A stretch of 64,000 nt of DNA from Heracleum sosnowskyi (Eukaryota; Streptophyta; Magnoliopsida; Apiales; Apiaceae), in contig CM061240.1 of the NCBI GenBank assembly GCA_030848705.1, forward strand, positions 123,554,998 through 123,618,997. Reading direction: 5' to 3'. Below are positions 22,571-34,485 of the stretch, piece by piece; the first letter of the stretch is position 1; the number at the start of each line of letters is the position of its first letter. Made by a program: the position numbers and the translations under genes. The notes under the pieces were generated by a model that saw nothing but the letters and a program-made list of their open reading frames with translations, was not told the DNA's origin and made no database searches.

Positions 22571-23121
22571 TGTTAGATCATAATTCAATGATCGTCAGGA
22601 GCTAGACTCAACTAATCAGGATTGCTGACGTCATCAGTAATGCATATCTATCAGGATTGCATGGTCGTCAGGATCTGGATGAATATCAGGACTGGGATCA
22701 GGATTGATCATCAGGACTGGAAGCTGATCAGGATTCCTACTTCGAGTTATATTTGGAGTCTAGTTAAACATGGAAGTTTATTCTGTAGGTTCCTGGTTTG
22801 TAGAATGTAGCTATCGATTAAGGATATGTTTCAATCTTTGTAATTGATTAGGACTTATCGTATTATTGATAGAGAAGCTGTGTGAAGTATATAAACACAG
22901 TTTAGGTTTCGTTTTAACAACGATCATACACTCGAGTATTTGTGTAACCTAGCAGCTCTCAAGAACATCAGAATTTCTTGAGAGAGTTTCTAACAGTTTT
23001 ATATCAGATTTAATAAAGCTGTTATTGTTCTTTTATATTTGTGTTATATACTTGAATAAGTCGAGAATCTTATACAATTGTATTCAACCCCCCTTCTACA
23101 ATTGTTATTTACTGGGCAACA
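22571..23121 (+). repeat. Element D 5' LTR (551 bp)
   Basis: It starts TGTTAGATCA and ends GGGCAACA. At 22597-22740 are about nine copies of ATCAGGAT or close variants (GTCAGGA, ATCAGGACTGG). A palindrome TGACGTCA, a classical bZIP site, lies at 22626-22633. A TATA-like AGTATATAAACAC is near 22887. The C-run box is held in a hairpin ACAATTGTA (23074-23082) with TACAATTGT (23097-23105). Confidence 0.92.
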
Positions 23122-23123
23122 AT

Positions 23124-23135
23124 TGGTATCAGAGC
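23124..23135 (+). promoter_or_regulatory. Element D primer binding site (initiator Met tRNA)
   Basis: TGGTATCAGAGC begins two bases after the LTR end. Confidence 0.9.
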
Positions 23136-23170
23136 AAACTGATTTAATTTTGAATCAGAGACGATCTAAG

Positions 23171-25483
23171 ATGTCGACAACCAAGTATGAAAGCATGAAG
23201 ATTCCCATCTTGAAGAAATCAGAATATCCTACATGGAGGGTAAAGATGTTGATGTACCTAGAGGCTATGGATCCTGACTACCTGGACAGGATTCGTGATG
23301 GACCATATATACCTACAAAGTTCGTAGAACGAACAGATATTGTACCTGAACATTATGTGGTCAAGGCCAAAAGTGAATGGACTCCAGAAGAAAAAGCTCA
23401 TGTACTCAGGGAACCAAAGATAAAGAATATCTTGCACAATAGTCTTGATGCTGTCATGTCAAACAGAGTGATTGCATGCAAGTCTTCAAAAGAAATCTGG
23501 GATACCTTGGAAACTCAGTGTCAGGTATCTGCATCTGTCAAGAAGAAGAGAAGGGCTCTTTTGATTCAAGAATATGAACAATTCGATGCAAGACCTGATG
23601 AGAGCCTGACTGATCTATATGATAGATTTCTGACACTATTTAATAGTTTATCTTTAGTTGACAAGGAATATGAAACTGAAGATTCAAACACCAAGTTTCT
23701 AAGAGCTTTACCTGAAGAATGGGACACTCAGACCTCGATCATTAGACATCAGTATGATCTATACACTGTGTCTCTTGATGAAGTCTATGGAATGCTAAGA
23801 ACTCATGATCTTGAAGTTCAACAGAGAAAGAACAAGAAAAGCAGCAAGGCAAAATCAATTGCTTTGAAAGTAGAGGCTAAATCAAAAGGAAAAGCTATGG
23901 AGGTCTCTAGAAGGAAAACAAGAATAGTTGAGCCAGATCATGAAGACTCTTCATCAGATACTGATGGCAATCCTGATGCCAATACTGATGATGATTCTTC
24001 TGACTCAGACATGGAGGAGATGGTTGCTATGATTGTCAGAAACTTCAGAAGGATGAAGTTCAGGAAAAATAGAAGACAAGGCAACTTTCAGAAAAGGACC
24101 TTCAATGCAGACAAAGACAAGTATATCAAAAAGGACAGCAAGGGTAGCAAATTTGACAAGTCAAAGGTTAGATGCTATAAGTGTAATGGTATGGGTCACT
24201 TTGCTTCTGAGTGCAACAAGACGAAGGCACTCATCACATCAAGCAAGGATTGGATGGAATCTTCCTCAGAATCTGATAGTGAGGTGGTCAACTATGCTTT
24301 AATGGCCAATGCTGATGTAACTGCTGCTCCTGATGATAAGGTACTAAATACTATCTTTGATTTTGATACTGATAATGCTTCTAAGTTAAGACGTTTTCTA
24401 AAGTCATTACATATTAGCTTTAGAAGTCAAACTGCTTAAAATACTAGAATCTTATCCGAGATGTCTGACCTTAGAAAAAGGAATGAGATATTAGAAGCTG
24501 AATTTTCTCGTATGCAAGAAGTATAAAAAGAATGTGATAATGCTAAACACATGTACTTAGAGATGAAATCTAAATGTACTTCTCTTGAAAAGGAACTTGA
24601 ATATGCTAATGAGAAAATCAGAACCTGGACAGACTCTGGTAGGAAATTTCATGAGATTAATACCTCTAAGAATTGGAAAGAGTGTCTAGGATATAAGTCA
24701 GATGAAGACAAGAAATTGAAAGAGAAAATTGTCATTGATGAGACAGTCAGTCCAAAGACCTATAGACATGTTTTAGACACAAACAAATCTAAGATTACTC
24801 CTGTTAATTTTGTTTTTGGTAAGGATTCCAATTCTACTTTTGAAAAGGGATCTACTTCTACTCAAGGAATTAAAATTATAATGTCTAAACCTGTCATGAA
24901 TAAAGTTACTAAGAATGTAGGTCTATTGTCTCAGAAACAGCTTAAGGATAAAATCTATGAGGTTACAGATAAGAAAAAGGAAGCTACTGTTAAGAGAAAC
25001 AGGAATGGTAAAGTTGGGATCAATAAAGAGAATGGTTATAAATATATCCCAAATGCACCTAGAAAGTGTTGTTTTAACTGTGGTAACTCTAATCATCTTG
25101 CTATTGATTGTAAGAAGAGTAAGAAGAAGATTGTTGAAATTCCTAAGTATGATGTTAAGAATAGATCAGTATTTTATAAACCACAGAAGTCCTGTTTTCA
25201 TTGTGGTAGTATATGGCATTCTATTTATACTTGTAAAGAGTATCATGATTTGTACTATAACTTTTATGATCCATTGCCTAAGTTTGATAGGAGTAAAAAG
25301 TCTGATAGAATTAAGAATGTCATAGTGAAGCATGCTTTTGTTAATACTGATACTGACAAAGCAAATCCCGATGGAGTAAATCCTGTCAGGACTGCTAAGG
25401 TCAGAAAGTCTTCTGCTGTGAATGTTAATAAAATGCATGAAAAAGGGACCCAACAAGTGTGGGTTCCTAAACATTCTAATTAG
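23171..25483 (+). pseudogene. gag: Element D gag with two stops
   Basis: The start is ATG 23171 (MSTTKYESMKIPILKKSEYP), the first ATG after the primer site in copia gag context. One frame runs to TAG 25481-25483 (QQVWVPKHSN), with in-frame stops at 24437 and 24524. A UBN2-like capsid domain spans about residues 10-230. An acidic Ser/Asp linker carries the family word as NPDANTDDD. Three CCHC knuckles are visible: CYKCNGMGHFASEC (about 24174), CFNCGNSNHLAIDC (about 25074) and CFHCGSIWHSIYTC (about 25194). A coiled-coil segment lies between the first and second. Three knuckles is one more than in C/E. Confidence 0.88.
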
Positions 25484-25498
25484 TGTTTTGGAATTCTG

Positions 25499-28400
25499 AT
25501 GCAGGGTAAAAAGAAAAATGTGTTAGTCATGGATAGTAGATGTTTTGTGCACATGACTGGAAACAAAGCCCTGTTATCAGAATATGAGGAAAAAGCTGGC
25601 CCAACTGTGTCTTATGGAGATGGCAACATTGGACAAACCTTGGGATATGGCAATATAATCATTGGAAATGTCATCATTGAAAAAGTAGCTCTAGTGAAGG
25701 GACTAAAACACAATCTGTTGAGTATTAGTCAAATCACTGACAGAGGTTATCATGTCAATTTCTATTCCACACATTGTGAAGTAGTCAGTAAAGCAACAGG
25801 GAAGATAGCTCTAACTGGCTACAGGCATGGTAACATATATGAAGCCAACATTCTCTCAAATACTGATGACTCCCCTGCATGTCTAATCAGTAAAGCTTCA
25901 GTAGATGAAAGTTGGAATTGGCACAAGAAGCTTTCTCATCTCAACTTTAGCAATATCAATGAGTTGGTTAAGAAAGATTTAGTAAGAGGATTACCTAAAT
26001 TCTTGTATACACCTGATGGACTCTGTGATGCATGTCAGAAAGCAAAACAAAGGAGGACATCATTCCAGAGTAAATCAGAATCCTCTATTGAAGAACCATA
26101 TCACATGCTACATCTTGATCTATTTGGTCCAGTCAACATCATGTCCATCGGTAAGAAAAGGTACACTCTTGTAATTGTTGATGAATATTCTAGATTCACC
26201 TGGGTGTATTTTCTGCACAGAAAAGATGAAACTCCTGAAGTTCTGTTGGATCATGTGAGAATGATTGAGACAACCACAAAGTACAAAGTCAAGATACTGA
26301 GAAGTGATAATGGTACTGAATTTAAGAATTCAAAGATGGAAGAGTTCTGCAAATACAAAGGAATCATTCAACAATTATCTACTCCTGGCACACCCCAGCA
26401 AAATGGAGTAGTAGAAAGGAAAAATAGAACTCTTATTGAAGCTGGCAGAACTATGTTGGAAGAAGCTAAATTACCTACATATTTCTGGGCAGAAGCAGTC
26501 AACACGGCATGCTATACACAAAATCTCACATTGATAAACAGACATGGTGTTACTCCTTATCAGTCACTCAAGAAGAAGAAACCAAGTCTGAAGCATTTGC
26601 ATGTGTTTGGTTGTAAGTGTTTTGTTCTCAGAACTCATCCTGAACAGCTAGGGAAATTTGAAACAAAGGCTGATGAGGGAATTTTCATTGGCTATCCTAC
26701 ATCAAGAGCCTTCAGAGTTTTCAATTTGAGAACAAGAACTGTCATGGAGTCAATACATGTATCTTTTGATGATAAGAAGATAACTGGAATCATTGAAGAC
26801 TCTCATGATAGATTGATTTTTGAAAATGAAGCTACCAAGGAACCTGAAGAAAGTGAATCAGATCCTGTCAATACATCAGATCCTGATGGGTCACCAAATC
26901 CTGATGACACACCAGATACTGATGGTGCTAATACTGATGATGCAAATAATAGTGATACAACTAGTAGTGCTAATGTTGAGGGGGAGCAACATCATTCTAC
27001 TACAAGTTCAAAGTCAACTCAATCATCAGGACAGAATTCTTCAGATACTGATTCAAGTGATGATCCTGATAACTCATCAGGAGGAGATAGCAATAATTCA
27101 AGGAGAGCTTCAAGTCAATCAAATTCTTCTAATCAAGATAACACCAATCCAGGGGGAGCATCTACTTCAAGAAACAATTTAACACCAGCAAGGAAATGGA
27201 CAAAAGACCATACTCCTGATTTGATAATTGGAGATCCTGATGCAGGTGTTCAAACAAGAAGTGCAACTATGAATGAATGTCTATACAATAACTTTCTATC
27301 CAAGGAGGAGCCTAAGAAAGTTGAAGATGCACTTAAAGATGCTGATTGGGTTACTGCAATGCAAGAAGAACTGAATGAATTTGAAAGGAATGAAGTCTGG
27401 AAACTGGTACCAAGACCAAAGAATAGATCAATTGTTGGTACAAAGTGGATTTTCAAGAACAAGACTGATTCTAATGGACTAATAATCAGAAACAAAGCTA
27501 GACTAGTTGCAAAGGGGTATTCTCAACAAGAGGGAATTGACTATGATGAAACGTTTGCTCCTGTTACAAGACTAGAAGCCATCAGGATATTTCTTGCTTA
27601 TGCAGCTCATAAGAAATTCAAGGTTTTCCAGATGGATGTTAAAAGTGCTTTCTTAAATGGTGAACTGGAGGAAGAAGTTTATGTTGAACAACCTTTTGGT
27701 TTCATTGATCCTAAATATCCAGATCATGTCTACAGATTGGATAAGGCACTTTATGGACTAAAGCAAGCTCCAAGAGCATGGTATGAAACCTTAGCTCAAT
27801 TCTTACTGGAAAGTGGATTCAAACGAGGTGCTATTGATAAAACTCTATTCTATTTGAATCATGGTAAGGATTTGCTATTAGTTCAGATTTATGTTAATGA
27901 TATCATTTTTGGGTCAACAAACAATAAGTTGTGTGAAAAGTTTTCTAAGCTTATGCAGTCAAGATATCAAATGAGCATGATGGGAGAAATGAGTTACTTT
28001 TTGGTCTTTAAGTTAAACAGACTGATGAAGGGATTTTTATCAATTAGTCTAAATATACAAGGAATTTATTGACAAGGTTTAACATGCAAGATAGTTCTCC
28101 TGCTACAACTCCCATAGCTACAGCTACCAAACTTGATCCTGATCAAGGTGCTGAGTTAGATGTAACTCACTACAGAGGAATGATTGGCTCTCTATTGTAT
28201 CTCACTGCAAGTAGACCAGATATCATGTTTGCAACCTGTCTATGTGCAAGATTTCAAGCAAAACCTAGAGAACCCCATCTGATTGCAGTCAAAAGAATTT
28301 TCAGATATCTCAAAGGCACTCCTTCACTTGGCCTTTGGTATGTAAGGGAATCAGATTTTGGGTTGTGTGGTTATTCAGATGCTGATTTTGCAGGATGTAA

Positions 28401-28836
28401 AATAGACAGGAAAAGTACTTCAGGAAGCTGTTAGTTTTTGGGTGGAAGACTAGTTTCATGGTTCAGTAAAAAGCAAAAATCCATTTCCACTTCAACTGCA
28501 GAAGCTGAGTACATTGCTGCAGGAAGTTGTTGTGCTCAGATAATGTGGATGAGAAATCAGTTGTTAGATTATGGCCTGTCATACTCAAAAATCCCTATTT
28601 ATTGTGATAACCAAAGTGCTATTGCAATGACAGGAAATCCAGTTCAGCATTCTCTTACTAAACACATCAGTATAAGATATCACTTCATAAGAGAATAGGT
28701 TCTGGAAGGAACAATTGAACTTCACTTTGTTCCTACTGATCAACAACTAGCTGATATATTCACCAAGCCACTACCTAAAGCTACTTTCAATAAATTGGTG
28801 AATGAACTTGGAATGATGAACTTTGAGAATTTCTGA
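25499..28836 (+). pseudogene. pol: Element D pol, catalytically damaged
   Basis: Pol is in the same frame as gag, separated from it by the TAG at 25481. The protease motif reads MDSRCFVHMTG instead of DSG. Integrase has the HHCC finger and an intact D, D and E (HLDLFGP, SDNGTEF, QQNGVVERKN). The integrase-RT hinge (26820-27180) is rich in Asp/Ser/Asn-Pro-Asp and carries the family word. RT has YVND instead of YVDD (about 27890). A single-base loss near 28003 shifts the frame, and stops follow near 28045, 28432 and 28696. RNase H motifs (YSDADFAGCKIDRKS, STAEAEYIAAGSCC) remain, and pol ends at TGA 28834. Both protease and RT catalytic residues are mutated. Confidence 0.9.
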
Positions 28837-29334
28837 GGAAAGCTACAGAGAGGAAATCCTGATAACTGTCAAATCCTGATGGTTATTCAGAAAGGTATGT
28901 ATTTTTTGATCAAATCTTGATAGGACTCAATCCTGACAGGAAGTCAACTGGTCAATCCCGATGTACAGGTCAGTATTTCTTTGCTTAATTTGTGCCCAAT
29001 TTTTTGTCAGTATCTGCTGATGGACGGTTGAGTTTTATTAGGACAAATGTATGCGCGCGTGTGTTGCACTGTTATAGATATACATATACATACACATAAA
29101 AAGCGGTGCAGTTCTATTCAATTACACACGTAATCTGTCCACTAATTATTTGCGCACAAATCATATCTTGCCACCTGTTAATGAGAGTAAAGTTTTGTTC
29201 TAAACAAATTACTTTTGCTTGTTCTAAATCATTAATTACTCTCTCATCATCAGATTTTAGTTTTCTATCTCTCTCTGTGCTTACGAACCCTAACTGTTTT
29301 CAAATATCAATTCTCAAGTTTTTAAAGAATAACA
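28837..29334 (+). repeat. Element D pol-to-env-like spacer with AATCCTGAT words
   Basis: Five copies of AATCCTGAT or close variants lie at 28855-28960. They are in the opposite orientation to most copies in the LTR, where ATCAGGAT dominates. The remainder is AT-rich leader sequence of the env-like ORF. Confidence 0.8.
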
Positions 29335-32300
29335 ATGGCGTCTTCATCATTCATAAAAAAATAGACAGTGATTAATGGTGTTACTTTTGCCACTAACAAT
29401 TTTGTGGCTATTCTAAATCATCAGGATTTACCCAATGAGTTTCATGTAATTCAAGATTTTCTAGCTTCAAGCCCATTGAAGTTTGCTTTAACAGAACCTG
29501 CAAGTGTTTCTTTTAAGTCTGTGATACAGGTGTGGAACTCAGTTACTTTTGACAAAGGGCATTCTGATACAATCTTGATGAGTTTTGAATATAATGGAAT
29601 TACTCACTATGTGACTCCTGCAATTGTGGAGGAAGCCCTGCATTTACCTGTTCTTGGTGATGCTATTCCTGCTAATGTTTCGGACTCTACTCTCTTTGAG
29701 TTTGTTACTAAGTTGGGCTACAATGGTGAATTAAAGAGATATGGCAATCTCTTTAGGACAAAGCTTAAGAAGGAATGGAATTTCTTCTTTGATACAATCA
29801 GTCGCTGTTTCCTGAACAAGACATCAAATTTTGATGCTCTTCCATCTGGAACTCTCAAAATTGGGTACTCTCTTATCCATTCTACAGTGTTTTATTATGG
29901 GTCTTTTATCTTAAAAGCTTTAAGTGATAGGAAATCAGATAAGTTAGGTTATGTCTGTTTTCTTAGATTTTTCCAGTTGATATTTAATCACTTATGTCCT
30001 AATGTTGTTTTTGAGGATGATGTAGTTCTACCTATCTGTAGAATTACTGAGAATAATATTAAGTCCTTAGTCAACAGTGATAAGGCAAATGGTTTCATAG
30101 GAAATTCTTTTATTCCTGACGAGGTTAGGTTTTTCTTACATCAGAAAATGCCTACTTGTTATGGATTACTTTCTCATGCTATGGGGCAAGGCCAATCACA
30201 CCTTGTTCCTAACCCAAGCATTCATCCTAAACAGTCTAAACAGTCAACAGCCACCTCTAATGTCTCTCAAAAGACTTTAGTTGTAAAATCAAAGAAATCA
30301 GCTAGAACTAATGTGTCAGGAAGGCAATCAGGTTCAAAGGATTTTTCCTCTACACCACTCACTAAGAAGAAGTTACAAGGGGGTGTACAAGGGGTCCTGG
30401 TGAAGAAAGCTGCAAAGGGTGTTGAGGCTGTTTCTGTTAAAAGAAAATTAGTTCTCAGGGATGAGACTGATTCAGAGGATAACTTACCTATATCCTCTAT
30501 AATGAATGTGAATAAGGAAGTTGCTGATACTGCTACTGAAGCTGTGGTTCCATTGTCTACACCACAGAAGAAAAGGAGATTATCTAAGGGCAGGTATCAA
30601 ATTCCTTTAGAAAAGAAGCAGGATACTGATGTACATGACACTTCTATTCTGAATGAGCAATCAGTTTCAACTGCTCAAACAAATCCTGATGTTAGTATTC
30701 CTGTTGCTGCACCAAGTCAAGTGGTTACTATTTCAGACTCTCCAGCGCAGGACTCTCCAACAAAAAGACATGTTGATATTTCATGGGAAAAGTATGGTGC
30801 TGCTACTTCCAATCTTGGGATAAAACATCCAATGGAAAAGTTGAGGAAAGCAGAAGAGTTAGTCTATCAGAGACAGAAGAAACTGAAGGGATCAAGCCCG
30901 CAAGAACCTGAACCTCAAAGTGGTTCAGCAGCTCTTACAGATGATCCAGCCACACAAGAACCACTCAATCAAAGTTTGGGTGAAGGCTTATCTAGTGGAA
31001 TGGTCACACAAGAACCATTTTCTCAAAGGGAGAATGAAGACATCAACATTCCGGCTACACAAGAACCATCTTCTCAAAGTGAAGATGCAGGCCAAGCTAC
31101 AGTTTCTAAGAAAATTCCTGACGATGCTCAAGGGATTTCTGGTGTAGATGAAGTTCAAAGATTGGTCGAGGACACTGTCAATGAGGGAACCACACAAGAA
31201 CCTTTAACTCAAAGTGATGAAGCAGCTTCTGAACCTCAAGCTCCACAAGAAACATTGGTAGCAAATACTGATGCAAGCATATCAAATCCTGACGGTGTTA
31301 ATCCTGACGCTAGTGGTGCTCCTGATGCTGAGCCTATCCTGATACAGCCACTTCGTTCAAGACCAATGGACCATCCTATCTCAGAATCACAGGATAAACT
31401 GAAAGGTATAGCTATTCCTGATCCTAATATTACTCATAGTACTGATGATGATGACTCTGATGATAGTGATGATGATGAGAATCAAAAAGAGAAGGATCAG
31501 CTTGCTACAGCACTCAAAGTTAGTCTTGGAACTACTTTTGGTTCATCAAGTACATTTATGGTTGGTAATGCTTACACTGGGAAAGATCAAAGACAAGATT
31601 TTTCTATTCCTTCCTTTAATCCTGCTGAGGCACTTAGACAGAATGAATGGAACAATTCCTGGCACAGTTCTGCTGAATCTGTAAGTTATTCTTCTGCTTT
31701 GGAACATGCTCATGATGCAGTGAAATCTATAGAGAATCAAGACTTGAAGAATCATCTGAAGGCTACAACTCTGTTATCCAAAAGCCTAAAAAGTGAGATT
31801 GATTCTATCAAGAATTCAACTGAGTTGGTGAGGAATGATATTTCTCAAAGTTTTACAAAGGTGCCTACTACTTTTCAGCTAAGGGTAGTAGAATCCCAAG
31901 TGAAGTCTGTTGTTACTGAACAAACCTCGATCAACAGAAGGATTGATTCTCTGGATACTAAGGTAACTGACATTCAAGCCTCTCTTTCCTTAATTCTAAA
32001 TTTATTGTCAAATCCTGATGTCAAAAAGGGGGAGAAGGTTAGTCAGACAAAATGTACACCTGATCTAGTATTAAGGAATAATGATGATGATACTGGAGAT
32101 GATGGTAGTGACAAAGTGATACAAGGAGAAACCTCTGATGCTGCTGTTTTGAAGTCTACAATTCAAACTTCTCAAATTCAAACAACGCAGTCAACTCATG
32201 TTTCTGATTCTGGAGTTAAGACAATAAGAACATTGGTGCAATCTCAGATCCTGACGGAAGAACAAATCTTGACACCTGGTCATGGACATACTCTTGCTAC

Positions 32301-33279
32301 AATTCCTGAAGGTGATGAAGATATTATTATTGATAATCCTGAAGATGCATCAAATCTATTCCAGAAGTTTACTACAAAGGATGGTAGAATTGTTACTATT
32401 TATCACACTGATAAAAGAGTTCAACAATTATTTGCTAGAAAAGCACTCTCTACAGCAAGTGAAGAATATCCAGATCTCTCACATGAAGAATTCTTGAGAC
32501 AACAAAAAGAGATAATGGAAAGCTATTCTGCTTCTACTAGAGGTAGAGGAAGCAGAGGTAGGAGAGGTGCTAGAAGAAGTAGAAGAGGTTCTTCAACTCA
32601 AACAGTACCTAGACAGACAAGGTCTAGAGGGTTAAGAATTGAAGAAATTCCTGAACCTATTCAAACTCTAGTAGTTCCTGACAGATCTACTTTTGGTGAT
32701 GATGGAAATGTTGAAGAAGAACCTGAATTGAGAAGAAAACCAAGAAAATCAAGTCTCTGCAATACAAATCAAATTGAAGAATCTAATCCTGATGTTGTTC
32801 CTGATAATATTCAAGATCCTGATGATTCTGAAATTCTGCAAGAGATTGATTTAATAATCTTATCTACTATGGTTGATTCTCACAACAAAGAAGTAGATGA
32901 AGAAGAAGAAGCCAGAGGAAGAGATATTACAAGAAGAACAAATAGAGATTTCAATCTCTATATTCAAAGTCTTAAACTTTCGAATAAAAGAAAGTGGAGG
33001 AACTCAAGCAGACAAGAATCTTTACTTGAAAGAAGCTATGCTCATGAAAAGGAGAAAGACAAGAAGTGGAAACACATTAGTACACTGAGGTGTGATACAC
33101 CTATCAATTTTCAGTCTGGTGGAATTATTACAAGTGCTTCAAGTGTTGTTGATTTATAATCTGATATGGTTAGATCAAAAGCACTCTGGCTAAGGATGTT
33201 TTCAAATCTGAAGCAACTATCAAGTAATTCAAGAGGAGGTGTTGGACACAGGGATGCTGAATATCTGAACATGTCTTAT
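29335..33279 (+). pseudogene. Element D env-like ORF, main part
   Basis: The natural start is ATG 29335 (MASSSFIKK). A TAG at 29362 follows the ninth codon, after which the frame is open for 1263 codons to a TAA at 33157. The same frame then runs to the E insertion at 33279 and continues at 46425. The N-terminal domain (about residues 1-270) has ILMSFEYNGITHYVT ... EALHLP. A Ser/Thr/Gln/Pro-rich middle has repeated TQEP(L/F/S)xQS units (about 30950-31210) and family words encoding NPD. Next come a helical, probably coiled-coil region (31690-32020) and a GRGSRGRRGARRSRRGS basic stretch (about 32545-32590), suggestive of nucleic-acid binding. No signal peptide or convincing membrane helix is seen. 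Function is unknown. Confidence 0.8.
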
Positions 33280-34299
33280 TGTTAATCCCAAATGACCTAA
33301 CATAATTGTAGAAGGGGGGGTTGAATACAATTACTTGATATTTCTCAAACTTAAAACAACTTACAAATTAAAACTGAACTTATAAAATAAAAACCACAAG
33401 CACTTAATAATTTCAGTTGGATTGTTTGATGATCCAACTGAAGTGATTTTTATTGCGGAAACAATCTGTGATACAAAAGTACACAGCTGCTCAGTTACAA
33501 TAATGTAGAGAAGAAAATGCTCTCAAAAATAGCTAATACAATCTATTTGTTTTTCTTCTCTCATTGTTAAAGTAACTGCTACACTTGGTTATATAAACCC
33601 AAGTTTACAACTCTATTTTTGGCTACACTAAAAGTACAATGAGTAACCGCCAATAGTTTGCTTTTCATCCCTTTGTCCAGTGGTCCTTGGAGATATTTGC
33701 TTTTGTCTTCATGCTTATTATGATCACTCCCAAGAGCCCAAATGGAAACTGGAATGTTTCCTTATTCCCCATGTCCATTTTAATGGTTTCCAATGCAAAG
33801 TACACTTTCACATCTCCTTTAGATATGTTCAGTAAACTTTCACTATCACTTTGTCAACTATTCAGAAAAGCAATAATGATTCGTTGATAGCAGGGAGATG
33901 TGTTTCGTTGATAGCTTTATTCTTCATTTCGTTGATGAGTAAACTCCATACCGTTGATAGAGTAATCTTCATTCCGTTGACAGAGTAATCTTCATTCCGT
34001 TGACATATCTTCACTTAGGCAAAATTACACGGCATAAGATATTTACAATTAACCAACCTATTTTGCCTATGTAGTACTTAGTCAACATGACTTAGAAAAC
34101 CTATCCAATATCTACAATGAAATGCATATCAAACTAGAAGTATTGTACAGTGCAATTGCTACATCACTCATTTCGTTGATGAGCTTCCTGTCAACGGAAT
34201 GCTGCAAAGCATGTCATTTTGTTGACAGCTACAAAATGACTTTACACAAATTCTACTAAGTGTTTTATGTTTATCATCAAGAACAACATATTCCTAACA
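33280..34299 (-). repeat. Element E 3' LTR (1020 bp)
   Basis: On the minus strand it starts TGTTAGGAATATG and ends GGGATTAACA. About nine family words lie at 33880-34225 on the plus strand (TTTCGTTGATAG, TTCCGTTGACAG, TGTCAACGGAATG). A TATA-like sequence, TTATATAACC on the minus strand, is near 33590. The C-run box near the end is a G-run of 7 on the plus strand, against 10 in the other LTR. Confidence 0.95.
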
Positions 34300-34313
34300 A
34301 TCTCCCCCAATTT
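34300..34313 (-). promoter_or_regulatory. Element E polypurine tract
   Basis: On the minus strand AAATTGGGGGAGAT directly precedes the LTR start TGTTAGG. Confidence 0.9.
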
Positions 34314-34485
34314 ATGACTGATAGAATAACAGCCATAAATCAAGAGACTTGATGATAACAAAAACACTCAGATACATCATAAATTACAAAAGTAGAAAAT
34401 GCATTAAGCTTCATAATATTTTAGACAAAATACACGACTTACAAGACTAATGCCCAAAAGTGCTCCTCTAGACTGAGCAAATGAT

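Noticed and set aside
23078..23170. Upstream extension of D gag into the LTR
   Set aside because: The frame happens to be open through the LTR end and primer site, but the ATG at 23171 after the primer site is the natural gag start.
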